Shown here one piece after another: positions 28,482 through 38,104 of a stretch of DNA of 64,000 nt (positions are counted from its first letter, which is position 1; every line of letters begins with the position of its first letter). The DNA lies in assembly GCF_001429785.1 (NCBI RefSeq), contig NZ_LMJF01000018.1:1-64000 (forward strand). Direction: 5' to 3'. The stretch comes from Lysobacter sp. Root916 (GTDB lineage Bacteria > Pseudomonadota > Gammaproteobacteria > Xanthomonadales > Xanthomonadaceae). A model generated the notes under the pieces. The model did not search any database, was not told the DNA's origin, and was given only the letters and a program-made list of their open reading frames with translations. The position numbers and the translations under genes are program-made.

Positions 28482-29567
28482 TTATCCGCCGCCACCGATC
28501 AAGCGCATCGCCGCAAGGTTGAGCGCATACCCGCCCACCGTCAGCAGCGCGAACAATACCGCCGCCAACACCAGCGGCTTGGCCCCCGCCTGGCGGATCG
28601 CGCCGATCTGCGTGCGCAGACCCAGCGCGGCCATCGCCATCGCCAACAGCGCGGTATCCAGCTGCACGATCGCCGCCACCCAGGCCGGCGGCAGCGGCAG
28701 CAGCGAGTGCAGGCCGCTGACTGCGATGAAGGCGAGCGCGAACCAGGGCAGGGCGAGCTTGGCGCGCGCGCCGTCGCCGCCGCGGCCGGCCATGCGCGCC
28801 GACAGCAGCAACAGGAACGGCGCCAGCAGCATCACCCGCAGCATTTTCTCGATCACCGCCGTGGCCGCGGCGGTCTCACCGATCGCGCGGCCGGCCACCA
28901 CCACTTGCGCCACTTCGTGCACGGTCGAGCCCACGTAAACGCCGTAGGCGTGCTCGCTCAAGCCCAGGTACGGGTACAGCCATGGGTAGACGAACATGCC
29001 AAGGGTGCCGAACACCACCACCGTGGCCACGGCCACCGATACCTGATGCGCGCGCGCGCGCAGCACCGGCTCGGTCGCCATCACCGCCGCCGCGCCGCAG
29101 ATCGCACTCCCCGCGCCGATCAACATCGCCGTCTCGCGGTCCAGCTTCAGCCAGCGCGTGCCCAGCCACACTGCGGTGGCGAACACCGACGCCACCACCA
29201 CCGCATCCACCGCCAGGCCGGCGACGCCGACCGCGGCCAGATCGTGGAAGCCGACCCGGAACCCGTACAGCACGATCCCCAGCCGCAGCAGCCGGCTGCG
29301 GCACAGGTCCACGCCGGGAGCGGCGATCGCGGCGATACGCGTGAAACCGGTGTTGCCCACCGCGATGCCGAGCACGATCGCCAGGGTCAGCGCGCTCAAG
29401 CCGAGCTCGCGCATGGGCGCCCATTCGGCCAGGCCCCAGGCCAAGGCCGCCAGCGCCGCGGCCAGCGCCAGGCCCGGAACCCAGCGCATCGCCGGTCGCG
29501 GCGCCGATGCCTCCACAACGGGGGACGGGGCAACGGTTTCGTAGGCGGACGACACGGGACAGAACAC
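28482..29567 (-). CDS. YeiH/UPF0324-family membrane transporter
   Basis: A 361-residue integral membrane protein with about ten helices. Signature segments: GIAVGNTGF, LRLGIVLYGFRVGFHD, IGAGSAICGAAAVMA and GSTVHEVAQVVVAG, which are diagnostic for the YeiH family, annotated as putative sulfate or sulfonate exporters on weak evidence. It is divergent from a LysR regulator, as yeiH and yeiE are in E. coli, so control by that regulator is likely. Confidence 0.9.
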   Translation of the reverse strand: MFCPVSSAYETVAPSPVVEASAPRPAMRWVPGLALAAALAALAWGLAEWAPMRELGLSALTLAIVLGIAVGNTGFTRIAAIAAPGVDLCRSRLLRLGIVLYGFRVGFHDLAAVGVAGLAVDAVVVASVFATAVWLGTRWLKLDRETAMLIGAGSAICGAAAVMATEPVLRARAHQVSVAVATVVVFGTLGMFVYPWLYPYLGLSEHAYGVYVGSTVHEVAQVVVAGRAIGETAAATAVIEKMLRVMLLAPFLLLLSARMAGRGGDGARAKLALPWFALAFIAVSGLHSLLPLPPAWVAAIVQLDTALLAMAMAALGLRTQIGAIRQAGAKPLVLAAVLFALLTVGGYALNLAAMRLIGGGG

Positions 29568-29603
29568 TCCAGCGCCGGGCGCCTGGCGAAATCGACGCCA
29601 CCT

Positions 29604-29668
29604 TAGGCCCGCACGATGCTAGCGTCCAATACATATAATTCGATGATCGATGAGCTGAACTCATACTT
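29604..29668. promoter_or_regulatory. divergent promoter region yeiH-like / lysR
   Basis: An A+T-rich stretch in an otherwise GC-rich area, with ACATATAATTCGAT (near-consensus -10 TATAAT) about 35 bases before the LysR start and the dyad ATCGAT within GATGATCGATGAGC. A LysR binding site is expected here; exact sites cannot be fixed by eye. Confidence 0.5.
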
Positions 29669-30613
29669 ATGAACCTGCACCTGCTGCGCAGCTTCCTGAC
29701 CGTGGTCGAGACCCAGAACTACTCGCGCGCGGCCGAGCTGCTGTTCGTAAGCCAGTCGGCGGTGTCCAAGGCGGTGCGCGAACTGGAGCATCAACTCGGC
29801 CTGCCGCTGCTGGAACGCGGCGGCAGCGACGGCAAGGCCCAGCGCGGCGTGGTGCTGACCGAACACGGCCGCGCCGTGTTCGAGCATGCGCGCGCGATCT
29901 TCGCCCTGGAACGCGCCGCCAGCGAGGACGTGCGCGATCGCGTCGAACTGCGTCAGGGCCGGCTGCGCATCGGTGCCAGCACCACGGTGGCCGCGTACTG
30001 GCTGCCGCGCAGCCTCGCCGCCTTCGTGCGCCGGCACCCGGCATTGGAGTTGGAACTGGTGGTCGGCAACACCGACGAGATCAGTCGCGCGCTGATCGAC
30101 TGCCGCATCGATGTGGGCTATGTCGAGGGCGAAGTCGAGGATGCGCGTGTGGCGGCCACGCTATGGCGCACCGAACCTCTGCGCGTGGTCGCGTCCGCGG
30201 ACGCCGAAGCCACGCCCGGACTGGGCCAGCGCGCAGGCGCGGCCGCGCTGGCCGCCCAGACCTGGCTGCTGCGCGAGCCCGGTTCGGGCACGCGCCAGGC
30301 CGCGCAGGCCTGGTTCGAGGCGCAGGGCTTCGCGCCCGCGCGCAGCATCGAAGTCGGCAGCAACGAGGCCATCGCGCGCGCGGTCGCGGCCGGCGCGGGC
30401 ATCGCCTTGCTGCCGGAACCCGTGGTCGCCGATCTGCTGGCGATGGGCCGCCTGCGCGCGATCGCGCCGATCGGCCGCGCCGACGCCACCCGTCCGCTGT
30501 ATCGGCTGGAACTGGTCAATCGCCCGCAGGCGCCGGCTTTGCGCGCGTTTCTGGCGCTGGATGCGCAAGCGATCGCGGCACGATCGGGTCAGCGCAAGCC
30601 GGGCGCACGATAG
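29669..30613 (+). CDS. LysR-family transcriptional regulator, YeiE-like
   Basis: A 314-residue regulator: N-terminal winged helix (NYSRAAELLFVSQSAVSKAVRELE) and a C-terminal periplasmic-binding-protein-like effector domain. The divergent yeiH-like transporter gene is its probable target. The helix-turn-helix and gene pair match the YeiE/CysB-like branch. Its 3' end faces the P-II gene with a 62-bp gap. Confidence 0.9.
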   Translation: MNLHLLRSFLTVVETQNYSRAAELLFVSQSAVSKAVRELEHQLGLPLLERGGSDGKAQRGVVLTEHGRAVFEHARAIFALERAASEDVRDRVELRQGRLRIGASTTVAAYWLPRSLAAFVRRHPALELELVVGNTDEISRALIDCRIDVGYVEGEVEDARVAATLWRTEPLRVVASADAEATPGLGQRAGAAALAAQTWLLREPGSGTRQAAQAWFEAQGFAPARSIEVGSNEAIARAVAAGAGIALLPEPVVADLLAMGRLRAIAPIGRADATRPLYRLELVNRPQAPALRAFLALDAQAIAARSGQRKPGAR

Positions 30614-30675
30614 ATGCGCGGCGGCCGATGGCGCCTGCGTCATTCGACGCGCGGCATCCGCAAACGCGAGCCGCC

Positions 30676-31092
<417 letters not shown>

Positions 31093-31289
31093 CTATCCCG
31101 CGGCGTTCACGCGGCCTTCGCCTGGGCGCACCCGAGGATGGGCTACCTCGCGCCCGCGTCCGCCGCCGTGGTGTAATGCCTCACCGCAATGTCGGATTTT
31201 TCTGACAGCGCGGCGCGGTCCGCACCGACGGCGCCGTCCCGGCCACGAGGCCATGCTGGCCACGTCCCCCGGATTGAGTCCCGACCCCG

Positions 31290-31556
31290 ATGATCGACCT
31301 GAACCATATCGACGACCTCGCCCGCCGCCTCGGCTCGCTGCTGCCGCCGGGCGTGCGCGACGGCCGCGAGGAAATCCAGCAGAACTTCAAGGCTGTGCTG
31401 CAGAGTGGGCTGGCCAAGCTCGATCTGGTCACGCGCGAGGAGTTCGAAGTGCAGCGCGCGGTCCTGCTGCGCACGCGCGAGAAGCTGGACGAACTGCAGC
31501 GCACCGTGGCCGAGCTGGAAGCCCAGCTGGGTCAATCCGCACCGCCCCAGCACTGA
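31290..31556 (+). CDS. ubiK: ubiquinone biosynthesis accessory factor UbiK (YqiC/BMFP)
   Basis: An 88-residue helical protein that helps the Ubi complex bind lipid during ubiquinone synthesis. Typical pattern: amphipathic N-terminal helix (DLNHIDDLARRLGSLLPPG), NFKAVLQSGLAKLDLVTREEFEVQRAVL, and a C-terminal coiled coil (LRTREKLDELQRTVAELE). It lies 10 bp upstream of comM. Confidence 0.9.
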   Translation: MIDLNHIDDLARRLGSLLPPGVRDGREEIQQNFKAVLQSGLAKLDLVTREEFEVQRAVLLRTREKLDELQRTVAELEAQLGQSAPPQH

Positions 31557-31566
31557 GTCCACCCGC

Positions 31567-33081
31567 ATGAATCTGGCGATCGCGCACAGCCGTGCGCGTA
31601 CGGGCGTGCGTGCGCCCGCGGTACGGGTCGAGGTCCACCTCGCCGGCGGCCTGCCCGCGATGTCCATCGTCGGCCTGCCCGAGGCGGCGGTGCGCGAGGC
31701 CAAGGACCGCGTGCGCGCGGCGATCCAATGCGCGCAGTTCGAGTTCCCGGCGCGACGCATCACCGTCAACCTGGCTCCGGCCGACCTGCCCAAGGACGGC
31801 GGTCGCTACGACCTGGCGATCGCCTTGGGCATCCTCGCCGCCAGCGGACAGATTCCCCTGGAGGGGCTGGGCGAGTACGAATTCCTGGGCGAGCTGGGCC
31901 TGACCGGCGAGTTGCGCGCGGTCGACGGCGTGCTGCCGGCGGCGCTGGCCGCCGCCGACGCCGGACGCAAGCTGGTCGTGCCCGCCGACAACGGCGCTGA
32001 GGCCGCGCTGGCCAGCCGGGTCGAGGCCATGACCGCGCGCACCCTGCTGGAGGTCTGCGCCATGCTGTCGGCGCGCAAGGCGCTGCCGGCCGCGGTCGCG
32101 GTGGCCGCCACGCGCACGCCCGGACCGGACCTGGCCGACGTGCGCGGCCAGAGCCAGGCGCGCCGCGCGCTGGAGATCGCCGCCGCCGGCGGCCACCACC
32201 TGCTGCTGATCGGTCCGCCCGGCAGCGGCAAGACCCTGCTGGCCTCGCGCCTGTCCGGCCTGCTGCCGGAAGCCGACGAAGACGAGGCGCTGGAAGCGGC
32301 GGCCATCGCCTCGGTCAGCGGACGCGGCCTGGACCCGGCGCGCTGGCGCGAACGCCCGTTCCGCTCGCCTCACCACACCGCCAGCGCGGTCGCCCTGGTC
32401 GGCGGCGGCGCCGAACCGCGTCCGGGCGAGATCTCGCTCGCGCATCAAGGCGTGCTGTTCCTGGACGAACTGCCCGAATGGGACCGGCGCGCGCTGGAAG
32501 TGCTGCGCGAGCCGCTGGAGTCGGGCGTGGTCACGATCTCGCGCGCCGCGCGCAGCAGCGAATTCCCCGCGCGCTTCCAGCTGGTCGCCGCCATGAACCC
32601 CTGCCCCTGCGGTTGGGCCGGCGATCGCAGCGGCCGCTGCCATTGCGGCATCGACGCGATCCGTCGCTATCGCGCACGCGTGTCCGGGCCGATGCTGGAC
32701 CGGATCGACCTGCACATCGAAGTGCCGCGCCTGATGCCCACCGAGCTGCGCGCCGACGCCCCGCCCAGCGAATCCAGCGCCGAGGTGCGCGCCCGCGTCG
32801 CCCACGCGCGCGAATTGCAGCGCAGTCGCGCCGGCAAGGTCAACGCGCAACTGACCCAGGCCGAAACCTCGGCCACCTGCCGCCTGGAGGATCGCGACTA
32901 CAACCTGCTCGAACGCGCGGTGGAAAGCCTGCAACTATCGGCGCGCTCGGCCCACCGCATCCTGCGCGTGGCGCGCACCATCGCCGACCTGGCCGGCAGC
33001 CCGCGCATCCACAGCGCGCACCTCACCGAGGCGATCGGCTACCGTCGCGCGGAGCGTGGGTCGGCGATGCAGGCCGCATGA
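31567..33081 (+). CDS. comM: YifB/ComM-family AAA+ Mg-chelatase-like helicase
   Basis: A 504-residue AAA+ protein: N-terminal Lon-like ChlI domain, Walker A GPPGSGKT, Walker B VLFLDELPEW, and a C-terminal Mg-chelatase domain with the cysteine cluster NPCPCGWAGDRSGRCHCG. In naturally transformable bacteria ComM promotes branch migration during recombination of incoming DNA. Start ATG at 31567; the longer open frame from 31405 overlaps ubiK and is not used. The 157 bases after the gene hold no feature I can name. Confidence 0.95.
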   Translation: MNLAIAHSRARTGVRAPAVRVEVHLAGGLPAMSIVGLPEAAVREAKDRVRAAIQCAQFEFPARRITVNLAPADLPKDGGRYDLAIALGILAASGQIPLEGLGEYEFLGELGLTGELRAVDGVLPAALAAADAGRKLVVPADNGAEAALASRVEAMTARTLLEVCAMLSARKALPAAVAVAATRTPGPDLADVRGQSQARRALEIAAAGGHHLLLIGPPGSGKTLLASRLSGLLPEADEDEALEAAAIASVSGRGLDPARWRERPFRSPHHTASAVALVGGGAEPRPGEISLAHQGVLFLDELPEWDRRALEVLREPLESGVVTISRAARSSEFPARFQLVAAMNPCPCGWAGDRSGRCHCGIDAIRRYRARVSGPMLDRIDLHIEVPRLMPTELRADAPPSESSAEVRARVAHARELQRSRAGKVNAQLTQAETSATCRLEDRDYNLLERAVESLQLSARSAHRILRVARTIADLAGSPRIHSAHLTEAIGYRRAERGSAMQAA

Positions 33082-33238
33082 GAGGCGGCTTCGCCGGCGG
33101 ACCGCGATCTGCGTCGCTCGGTGCGGGGCGGCGTAAAGGGCCGCTCGCGACGATCGGTCTGCACATCGCGCCGTTCGCCTAGAGCAGCGGCGCTACCGCA
33201 GCCTTCTGGCCCGGACGGCGAAAGACAACGCGCGCTCG

Positions 33239-33868
33239 TCAGCGGGGCCGCGACGCTCGTTGCACGGCATCCGCCGCCAAAGCCTGCGCCAGGGCGGCCA
33301 CCGCTTGTGTGCCGCGTCCGCCCGCGGCGAGCTCGATCAGGAACGCAGCGCCGGTCAGCGCCCACAGCACGTCGACCAGATCGTCGGCCGCGCCGGCGCG
33401 CACGTCCATGCGCTCGACCAGCACGCGCAACACGCGGCGGCGGCGTTCGTTGCGCTCGCTCAATCCTTGCTTGAGCTCGGGATCGCTCGCGGCCGCGGCC
33501 AGCAAGGGGGCCATCACCGTGCGTCCGTCGACGAAGAACTCGCAGAACACCAGCACCACCTGGGCCAGCGCGGCCTGCGGGTCCGGCATTGCCATGGCCG
33601 CGGCGATGCGCTGCAGACCGCCGCTCACGGCGAGGTCGTCGAACACCGCTTCGAGCAGCGCGCGGCGCGAGCCGAACTGGTGATAGACGGTCAGGCGGGT
33701 CACGCCGGCGCGCTTGGCCACCGCCTCCAGCGAGAAGCCGCCCAGGCCCTCGTCGCCGGCCAGCAAGTCGCGCGCGGCGGCGACCACGCGTTCGCGTTTC
33801 TGCGCCGCGGCGGCGGCTCGCTGGGGGCTGTGGTACGGGCGCGGCGGTTCGGGGCTGTCCGGTTTCAT
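33239..33868 (-). CDS. TetR-family transcriptional regulator
   Basis: A 209-residue repressor-type protein with an N-terminal helix-turn-helix (FSLEAVAKRAGVTRLTVYHQFGSRRALLEAVF, about residues 43-75, given here only as the known TetR pattern) and a helical ligand-binding domain. ATG at 33868 was chosen. It is divergent from a three-gene operon encoding a membrane protein, a VOC protein and an SDR oxidoreductase; an imperfect palindrome sits between them. Its ligand is unknown. Confidence 0.9.
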   Translation of the reverse strand: MKPDSPEPPRPYHSPQRAAAAAQKRERVVAAARDLLAGDEGLGGFSLEAVAKRAGVTRLTVYHQFGSRRALLEAVFDDLAVSGGLQRIAAAMAMPDPQAALAQVVLVFCEFFVDGRTVMAPLLAAAASDPELKQGLSERNERRRRVLRVLVERMDVRAGAADDLVDVLWALTGAAFLIELAAGGRGTQAVAALAQALAADAVQRASRPR

Positions 33869-33935
33869 GGGCGAAGCAGGGACGGTCAGCCCGCATCCTG
33901 CCCCAGAAGGTGCGGGCACGGCAGCTTGTTTATTA

Positions 33936-33954
33936 ACTATACAATATGTACAGT
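33936..33954. promoter_or_regulatory. putative TetR operator overlapping divergent promoters
   Basis: ACTATACAA-T-ATGTACAGT: a 19-bp dyad with 7 of 9 matching positions per arm. It sits in an unusually A+T-rich patch between the TetR gene and the membrane protein gene. For the tetR direction a -35 TTGACT (33952-33957 read on the minus strand) and a weak -10 AATAAA at 17-base spacing flank it. Binding by the adjacent regulator is inference. Confidence 0.6.
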
Positions 33955-33983
33955 CAATATTCGAACCGTCGCAGGAATCCCCC

Positions 33984-34343
33984 ATGAGCCTCGCATTCGT
34001 CGTCGTCGCCGTCGCCTTGCACGTGCTGTCCAGCCTCTTCTGGGCCGGCACCACGTTCGCCTTGAGTCGCAGTGGTGGATTGGGCCTGGACGCCCTGCGC
34101 AGGCCGCAGATGGCGGCCGCGACGGCGGCCATCCTCAGCGGGATCGCGCTGTGGGCCTTGCTGCATCGCGGCGGCGACGGCAGGGCCGAGCACGTGCTGG
34201 CGACCGGCGCGGCGGCGGCGCTGATCGCCGCACTGATCCAGTTCGGTTTGCTGCGCGGCGGGCGTGCGCTAAGTGGCCAGCGCGTGGCCGCGGGCCTGCT
34301 GGCTGTCGCGGCGCTGTGCATGGCGGTGGCCCGCTATGTCTGA
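33984..34343 (+). CDS. small integral membrane protein
   Basis: A 119-residue protein with about four hydrophobic helices (LAFVVVAVALHVLSSLFWAG at the start, and further segments to the C-terminus at RYV). It resembles small membrane proteins annotated as putative copper-resistance or DUF-type, but I do not recognise a specific family. AGGAAT precedes the ATG at 33984. First gene of the operon divergent from tetR; it overlaps the VOC gene by 8 bp. Confidence 0.75.
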   Translation: MSLAFVVVAVALHVLSSLFWAGTTFALSRSGGLGLDALRRPQMAAATAAILSGIALWALLHRGGDGRAEHVLATGAAAALIAALIQFGLLRGGRALSGQRVAAGLLAVAALCMAVARYV

Positions 34344-34764
34344 GACCGCAGCCAACGACAGCTCAGCACCGCTGCTCGATCATTTGATCCTGCGCGTCGC
34401 CGATACCCAGGCATCGCTGCGCTTCTATCGCGAAGTGCTCGGCTTCGAGCGCGACCGCAACGCGTCCTGCGCGATCCGGATCAACGCCCACTGCATCGTC
34501 GACCTGCTGCAGCAATCCGCGCCGGAGCGCCAGCACCTGGCCTTCGCCTTCGATCGGCGCGGCTTCGACCAGGTGCTGGCGCGTCTGCGCGAGCGCGGCC
34601 TGGCCTACGGCGGCGCGCCCTTCGCGCGCGACGGCAACGCCGACGCGCTGGCCCATGGCGCGCGCGGATGGGCGCGCTCCTTGTATTTCTACGATCCGGA
34701 CGGACACAACCTGGAGCTGCGTTGCTACACCGAAGCGGCGGCCGCTGCGGGAGCGCAGGCATGA
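34336..34764 (+). CDS. VOC-family (glyoxalase/dioxygenase fold) protein
   Basis: A 142-residue protein of two beta-alpha-beta-beta-beta modules: DHLILRVADTQASLRFYREVLGF at the start and LYFYDPDGHNLELR at the end, with metal-ligand candidates His (DH), His (QHLAF) and Glu (LELR). Resembles virulence-associated or glyoxalase-like VOC proteins; substrate unknown. Starts inside the preceding gene (8-bp overlap) and its stop overlaps the SDR start as ATGA, so all three are translationally coupled. Confidence 0.88.
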   Translation: MSETAANDSSAPLLDHLILRVADTQASLRFYREVLGFERDRNASCAIRINAHCIVDLLQQSAPERQHLAFAFDRRGFDQVLARLRERGLAYGGAPFARDGNADALAHGARGWARSLYFYDPDGHNLELRCYTEAAAAAGAQA

Positions 34765-35543
34765 CCGCGCACGAGAGCGAGGCCCGCTATCCGGACCTGC
34801 GCGGCAAGCTCGCCGTGGTCACCGGCGGTTCGCGCGGCATCGGCGCGGCCACCTGCCACGCGCTCGCGCGCCAGGGCGTGCGGGTCTATGTCAACGGCCG
34901 CGACGGTGCCGCGATCGAGGCGGTGGTGGCGTCCATACGCGCGGCCGGCGGCACGGCGAGCGGCGCGCCCGCCGACTGCTCGCAGTTGGCGGAGCTAGAA
35001 CGCTTGCGCGACCGCATCGCCGCCGAAGCCGGCGCGCCGGACTATCTGCTCGCGTTCGCCGGCGGCGGCAGCGGGCGGCCGATGCCGGTACAGGACATCA
35101 GCGAACAGGACTGGCGCTCCAGCCTGGACCACAACCTCAGCTCGACCTTCTTCACCGTCAAGAGCTTCCTGCCCGGCATGCTCGAACGCGGCAGCGGCGC
35201 GGTCCTGACCATGGCCTCGGCCGGCGGCCGCATCGCCTCCGGCGCGCCGGCGGGTTACGGCGCGGCCAAAGCCGGCGTCGTCATGCTCAGCCGCCATCTC
35301 GCGCACGAGCTCGGCCCGCAAGGGATCCGGGTGAATTGCATTTCGCCCTCGGCGGTGTTGACCGAGCGCACCCGCAACACCATCCCGGCCGAGCGCCAGC
35401 GGGACATGCGCGCCGGCTTTCCGCTGGGCCGCTTGGGCGAGCCGGAGGACATCGCCTCGGCCGCGTTGTTCCTGCTGTCGGACGCCTCGTCCTGGATCAC
35501 CGGCGTGGTGTTGGACGTGGCCGGCGGGCGCGTGATGTTGTGA
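34761..35543 (+). CDS. short-chain dehydrogenase/reductase
   Basis: A 260-residue SDR: NAD(P)-binding TGGSRGIGAAT, a modified NNAG-type segment (AFAGGGSG), catalytic Ser in MASAGGR, YGAAK (Tyr-x3-Lys), and a classical C-terminus (GEPEDIASAALFLLS, SSWITG). Substrate unknown. Last gene of the TetR-linked operon; the expected role is modification or detoxification of a small molecule sensed by the regulator. Confidence 0.93.
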   Translation: MTAHESEARYPDLRGKLAVVTGGSRGIGAATCHALARQGVRVYVNGRDGAAIEAVVASIRAAGGTASGAPADCSQLAELERLRDRIAAEAGAPDYLLAFAGGGSGRPMPVQDISEQDWRSSLDHNLSSTFFTVKSFLPGMLERGSGAVLTMASAGGRIASGAPAGYGAAKAGVVMLSRHLAHELGPQGIRVNCISPSAVLTERTRNTIPAERQRDMRAGFPLGRLGEPEDIASAALFLLSDASSWITGVVLDVAGGRVML

Positions 35544-35648
35544 ACCGGCAACATGGCGCGCGATCCCAAGGCGAATCGCGCGGTCGCGCATCCCATCGTC
35601 GCCACGCGCATCGGCGATCGATGGCGCGCTCGATCGCAGCGCCAGGAT

Positions 35649-36422
35649 TCAACGCCTCGGCGCGAAATACAGCGCCATTCCCACGCCCGCCTGCCAATCG
35701 ACGCTATCCGCATCCAGTCCGCGCAGGAACGACACGTCGAACTGCAAGCGTGGCGTCGCCGCCCAGGTCAGGCCACCGCCCGCCACGCGCTGGCGCTGGG
35801 CGCCGCTACCGATGCCGGCTTCGACATAGCCGGCGACCCGTTCGGACACCTGGAATCCATAGCTCGGCGAGAACAGCCAGCCACCGCCGTCGCCCCAACT
35901 GCGGTCCAGGTACAAAGCGACGCTGCGATCGTTCCGCAGGTCCCACGCCGCAGTGATGCCCAAATCGTAAACATGGCCGCCATCGCCCACAGGGGCTTGG
36001 CCGACAGGCAGCGACGCGGTCGCCAGCACGCCTACGGAAAAGGCATCGCCGCCTGTGCTGGGCACCCATTTCAGGCCGAGCCGGCCATCGCCACCGCCGT
36101 GTTGGCTGGTGCGCGCACCGAGGCCGCGCCGACGCACGCCGCCGTAGCTGTCCGCACCCAGTTGCAGTTCGACGGTTTCGGCCAGCCCGAAACGCAGCAA
36201 CGTGTCGGCGACCCAGGTACGCGTGCGCACCCCCTCGCTGTTGTCCCAGCTGGCGTCGGGCAATCCCTGTTCCCAGGCGATGCCGCCGCGCGGCAGGGTA
36301 TCGGTTCCGAAGGCGATGCCCGGGCGGTCGAAGCCGGGCGCATCGTCGGCCCGGACCGGCGCAGCGACGGCGAGGCCCAGGAGGCACCAAGCGCTGGCCA
36401 GCATGAGGTCGAAGCGCTTCAT
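35649..36422 (-). CDS. outer-membrane transporter-like protein
   Basis: A 257-residue exported protein: signal peptide (cleavage near VRADD, about residue 25) followed by alternating beta strands with an aromatic final strand (GMALYFAPRR), i.e. a beta-barrel. The pattern resembles the family annotated as MetA-pathway phenol-degradation outer-membrane proteins. No degradation genes are nearby, so that label is only structural. Of the ~400 bases between this gene and the next, only the terminator at 36775 is recognisable. Confidence 0.75.
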   Translation of the reverse strand: MKRFDLMLASAWCLLGLAVAAPVRADDAPGFDRPGIAFGTDTLPRGGIAWEQGLPDASWDNSEGVRTRTWVADTLLRFGLAETVELQLGADSYGGVRRRGLGARTSQHGGGDGRLGLKWVPSTGGDAFSVGVLATASLPVGQAPVGDGGHVYDLGITAAWDLRNDRSVALYLDRSWGDGGGWLFSPSYGFQVSERVAGYVEAGIGSGAQRQRVAGGGLTWAATPRLQFDVSFLRGLDADSVDWQAGVGMALYFAPRR

Positions 36423-36774
36423 CGCGGCTCGATGACCAAGTCGTAGCGGATGTTGCCCTTATAACACCCGCGGCACCGACCGCCACCGGGCCTATCCTGA
36501 AGATCGCAACGAAACAGGCGTGTATCAGGCCGCCTATCGGAGCATCGAGCGCCACACCGTTAGCGCCTACGCAGCGCGAGCGGATGCGCTAGCCATCGGC
36601 GCAAGCGCCGCCCTGTCGATCGCAGGCGGGACTGCGCGCTCATCCGTCCGCCGTAATGCGGACAGGGCCGGGCGCCCCGTCCCCACCTTCGCCAGAGCCA
36701 CGCCACATCGGCGCCCACCGCGGTCGGGCGCGACCATCATCGCCCTGCGCGCAGGCCGGCGGATCCGCAACGAA

Positions 36775-36799
36775 AACGGGCGGCCAGCGGCCGCCCGTT
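36775..36799 (-). terminator. intrinsic terminator
   Basis: Perfect 11-bp stem AACGGGCGGCC / GGCCGCCCGTT with a 3-base loop; on the minus strand it ends in CGTTTTCGTT. It lies just after the first of the four paralogous exported-protein genes. Confidence 0.85.
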
Positions 36800-36821
36800 C
36801 AAGCTGCGTGCGCGCCTGAGT

Positions 36822-37295
36822 TCAGTTGCTCTTGCAGTCCGCGCAGGCGCCGCGGGCATCCATGCGATTGCGCGCGGCATCGCGCTCCTCGCGCATCTGC
36901 GCGACGGTCTTGCAGACGCGCTCCTTGCGCGTGCTGCCCAGGATCGGGCGGCGCTCGCAGACCATGCGCTCGTCGTCGGTCTGGTTGATCGCCGCTTCGA
37001 TCCACTCCAGCGCATTGAAGACTTCGGTCTTCTGCGCTTCGTTGAGATCGTTGGTGGATTGCTTGCCGTCGAGCAGGCGCAGCACTTCGCCCTGCTTGTT
37101 CAGCAGTTGCGAACGGGTGTCGGCGGAGAGGTCCTTGTAGCGGCCGGTGCGCGCTTCGACGCCGCTGCGGATCTCGGCCTGCTGGCTGCGAATGGACTCG
37201 ACCTGCAGCACGTTGCGGTCGACCGAAGCGAACGCCAGCGGCGCCGCCAGCAAGCCGCCTAGGATGAGGGCCATCATTGCTTTCTTCATCGACAT
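36822..37295 (-). CDS. small exported protein, tandem paralogue 1 (type A)
   Basis: A 157-residue protein with a signal peptide (cleavage near AFA-SVD, about residue 23). Mature part: helix ESIRSQQAEIRSGVEARTGRYKDL, then FNALEWIEAAINQ, DDERMVC, and a Cys-x14-Cys module (CERRPILGSTRKERVC). It adds a C-terminal CADC pair not found in the other three copies. No function known; periplasmic disulfide protein inferred. Most similar to paralogue 4 (38805-39251), sharing ASVDR at the mature start and ERRP/GSTRKERVCKT. ATG at 37295 or 37289. Confidence 0.78.
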   Translation of the reverse strand: MSMKKAMMALILGGLLAAPLAFASVDRNVLQVESIRSQQAEIRSGVEARTGRYKDLSADTRSQLLNKQGEVLRLLDGKQSTNDLNEAQKTEVFNALEWIEAAINQTDDERMVCERRPILGSTRKERVCKTVAQMREERDAARNRMDARGACADCKSN

Positions 37296-37486
37296 GGGTA
37301 CGGTCCGTGGGCTTTCGGGGCCACCGAACATACTTTGCCGAATCTGCCGTGTCGACTGCCTACAGGCACATTTTTTCAGTTATGCGCCGAGTCGAATATG
37401 CGCGTAGCCGCACCGGTTGAGGCCGCTCTATTCGGCCCCGGGAGAGACGTGCAGGAGGCGCCAGGCCCGCCTGCACGCAGTCGGCA

Positions 37487-37942
37487 TCAACGCCGATTCT
37501 GAACGTCGGCCCGGTCCAGCTCGTCGCGAGCGGCCTCGCGGGCCTCGCGCTCTTGCGCCACGGTCCGGCAGACCCGGGTAATGCGGGTGCTGCCGATGGT
37601 TTTCTCGCGCTTGCAGACCATGCGCTCGTCCTCGGCGTTGTTGATCGCGGCTTCGATCCACTCCAGGCGGTTGAACACCTGCACCTGCTGTTCCTGGCTC
37701 AGGTCGCCGGAGCTGTTCTTGCCTTCGATCATGGCCAGGACTTCGGCCTGCTTGGACAACAGCTCGCTGCGGGTGCTCGCCGGCATGTCCTTGTAACGCC
37801 CGCGCTGGGCGATCACGTCGTCGTGGATCTGCTTTTGCTGAGCGGTGATGGCCGAGATCGCCAACGGCGGACGGGGCGCCACGTCACTCGCGGCCGCAGC
37901 CGTGGACGCCAGCAATACCGCCGCAAAAATCAAACCACGCAT
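37487..37942 (-). CDS. small exported protein, tandem paralogue 2 (type B)
   Basis: A 151-residue protein with a signal peptide (MRGLIFAAVLLASTAAAAS) and the family core: QQKQIHDDVIAQRGRYKDM, TRSELLSKQAEVL, FNRLEWIEAAINN, EDERMVC and the Cys-x14-Cys module CKREKTIGSTRITRVC. Closest to paralogue 3: both have a proline-rich mature start and QQKQI. Intergenic gaps to its neighbours are about 160-190 bp, so each gene may have its own promoter. Confidence 0.78.
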   Translation of the reverse strand: MRGLIFAAVLLASTAAAASDVAPRPPLAISAITAQQKQIHDDVIAQRGRYKDMPASTRSELLSKQAEVLAMIEGKNSSGDLSQEQQVQVFNRLEWIEAAINNAEDERMVCKREKTIGSTRITRVCRTVAQEREAREAARDELDRADVQNRR

Positions 37943-38104
37943 GAACTTCGCTCCCCGCGCACCCGGTTATTCGGAACGAATCACGCTAGCGGGCTTACCA
38001 GCCGCTGTCGATTGGCAATATTTACGTAAAAACAGTGGAGTGAACGCACAAGAATCGGGCAGACACGCGACGCCGGAGCGCTCGCCCGTCGCCCCAGGTC
38101 CGCT

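Noticed and set aside
37430-37480. Terminator after paralogue 2
   Set aside because: A GTGCAGG/CCTGCAC stem exists but has mismatches inside and no U-run.
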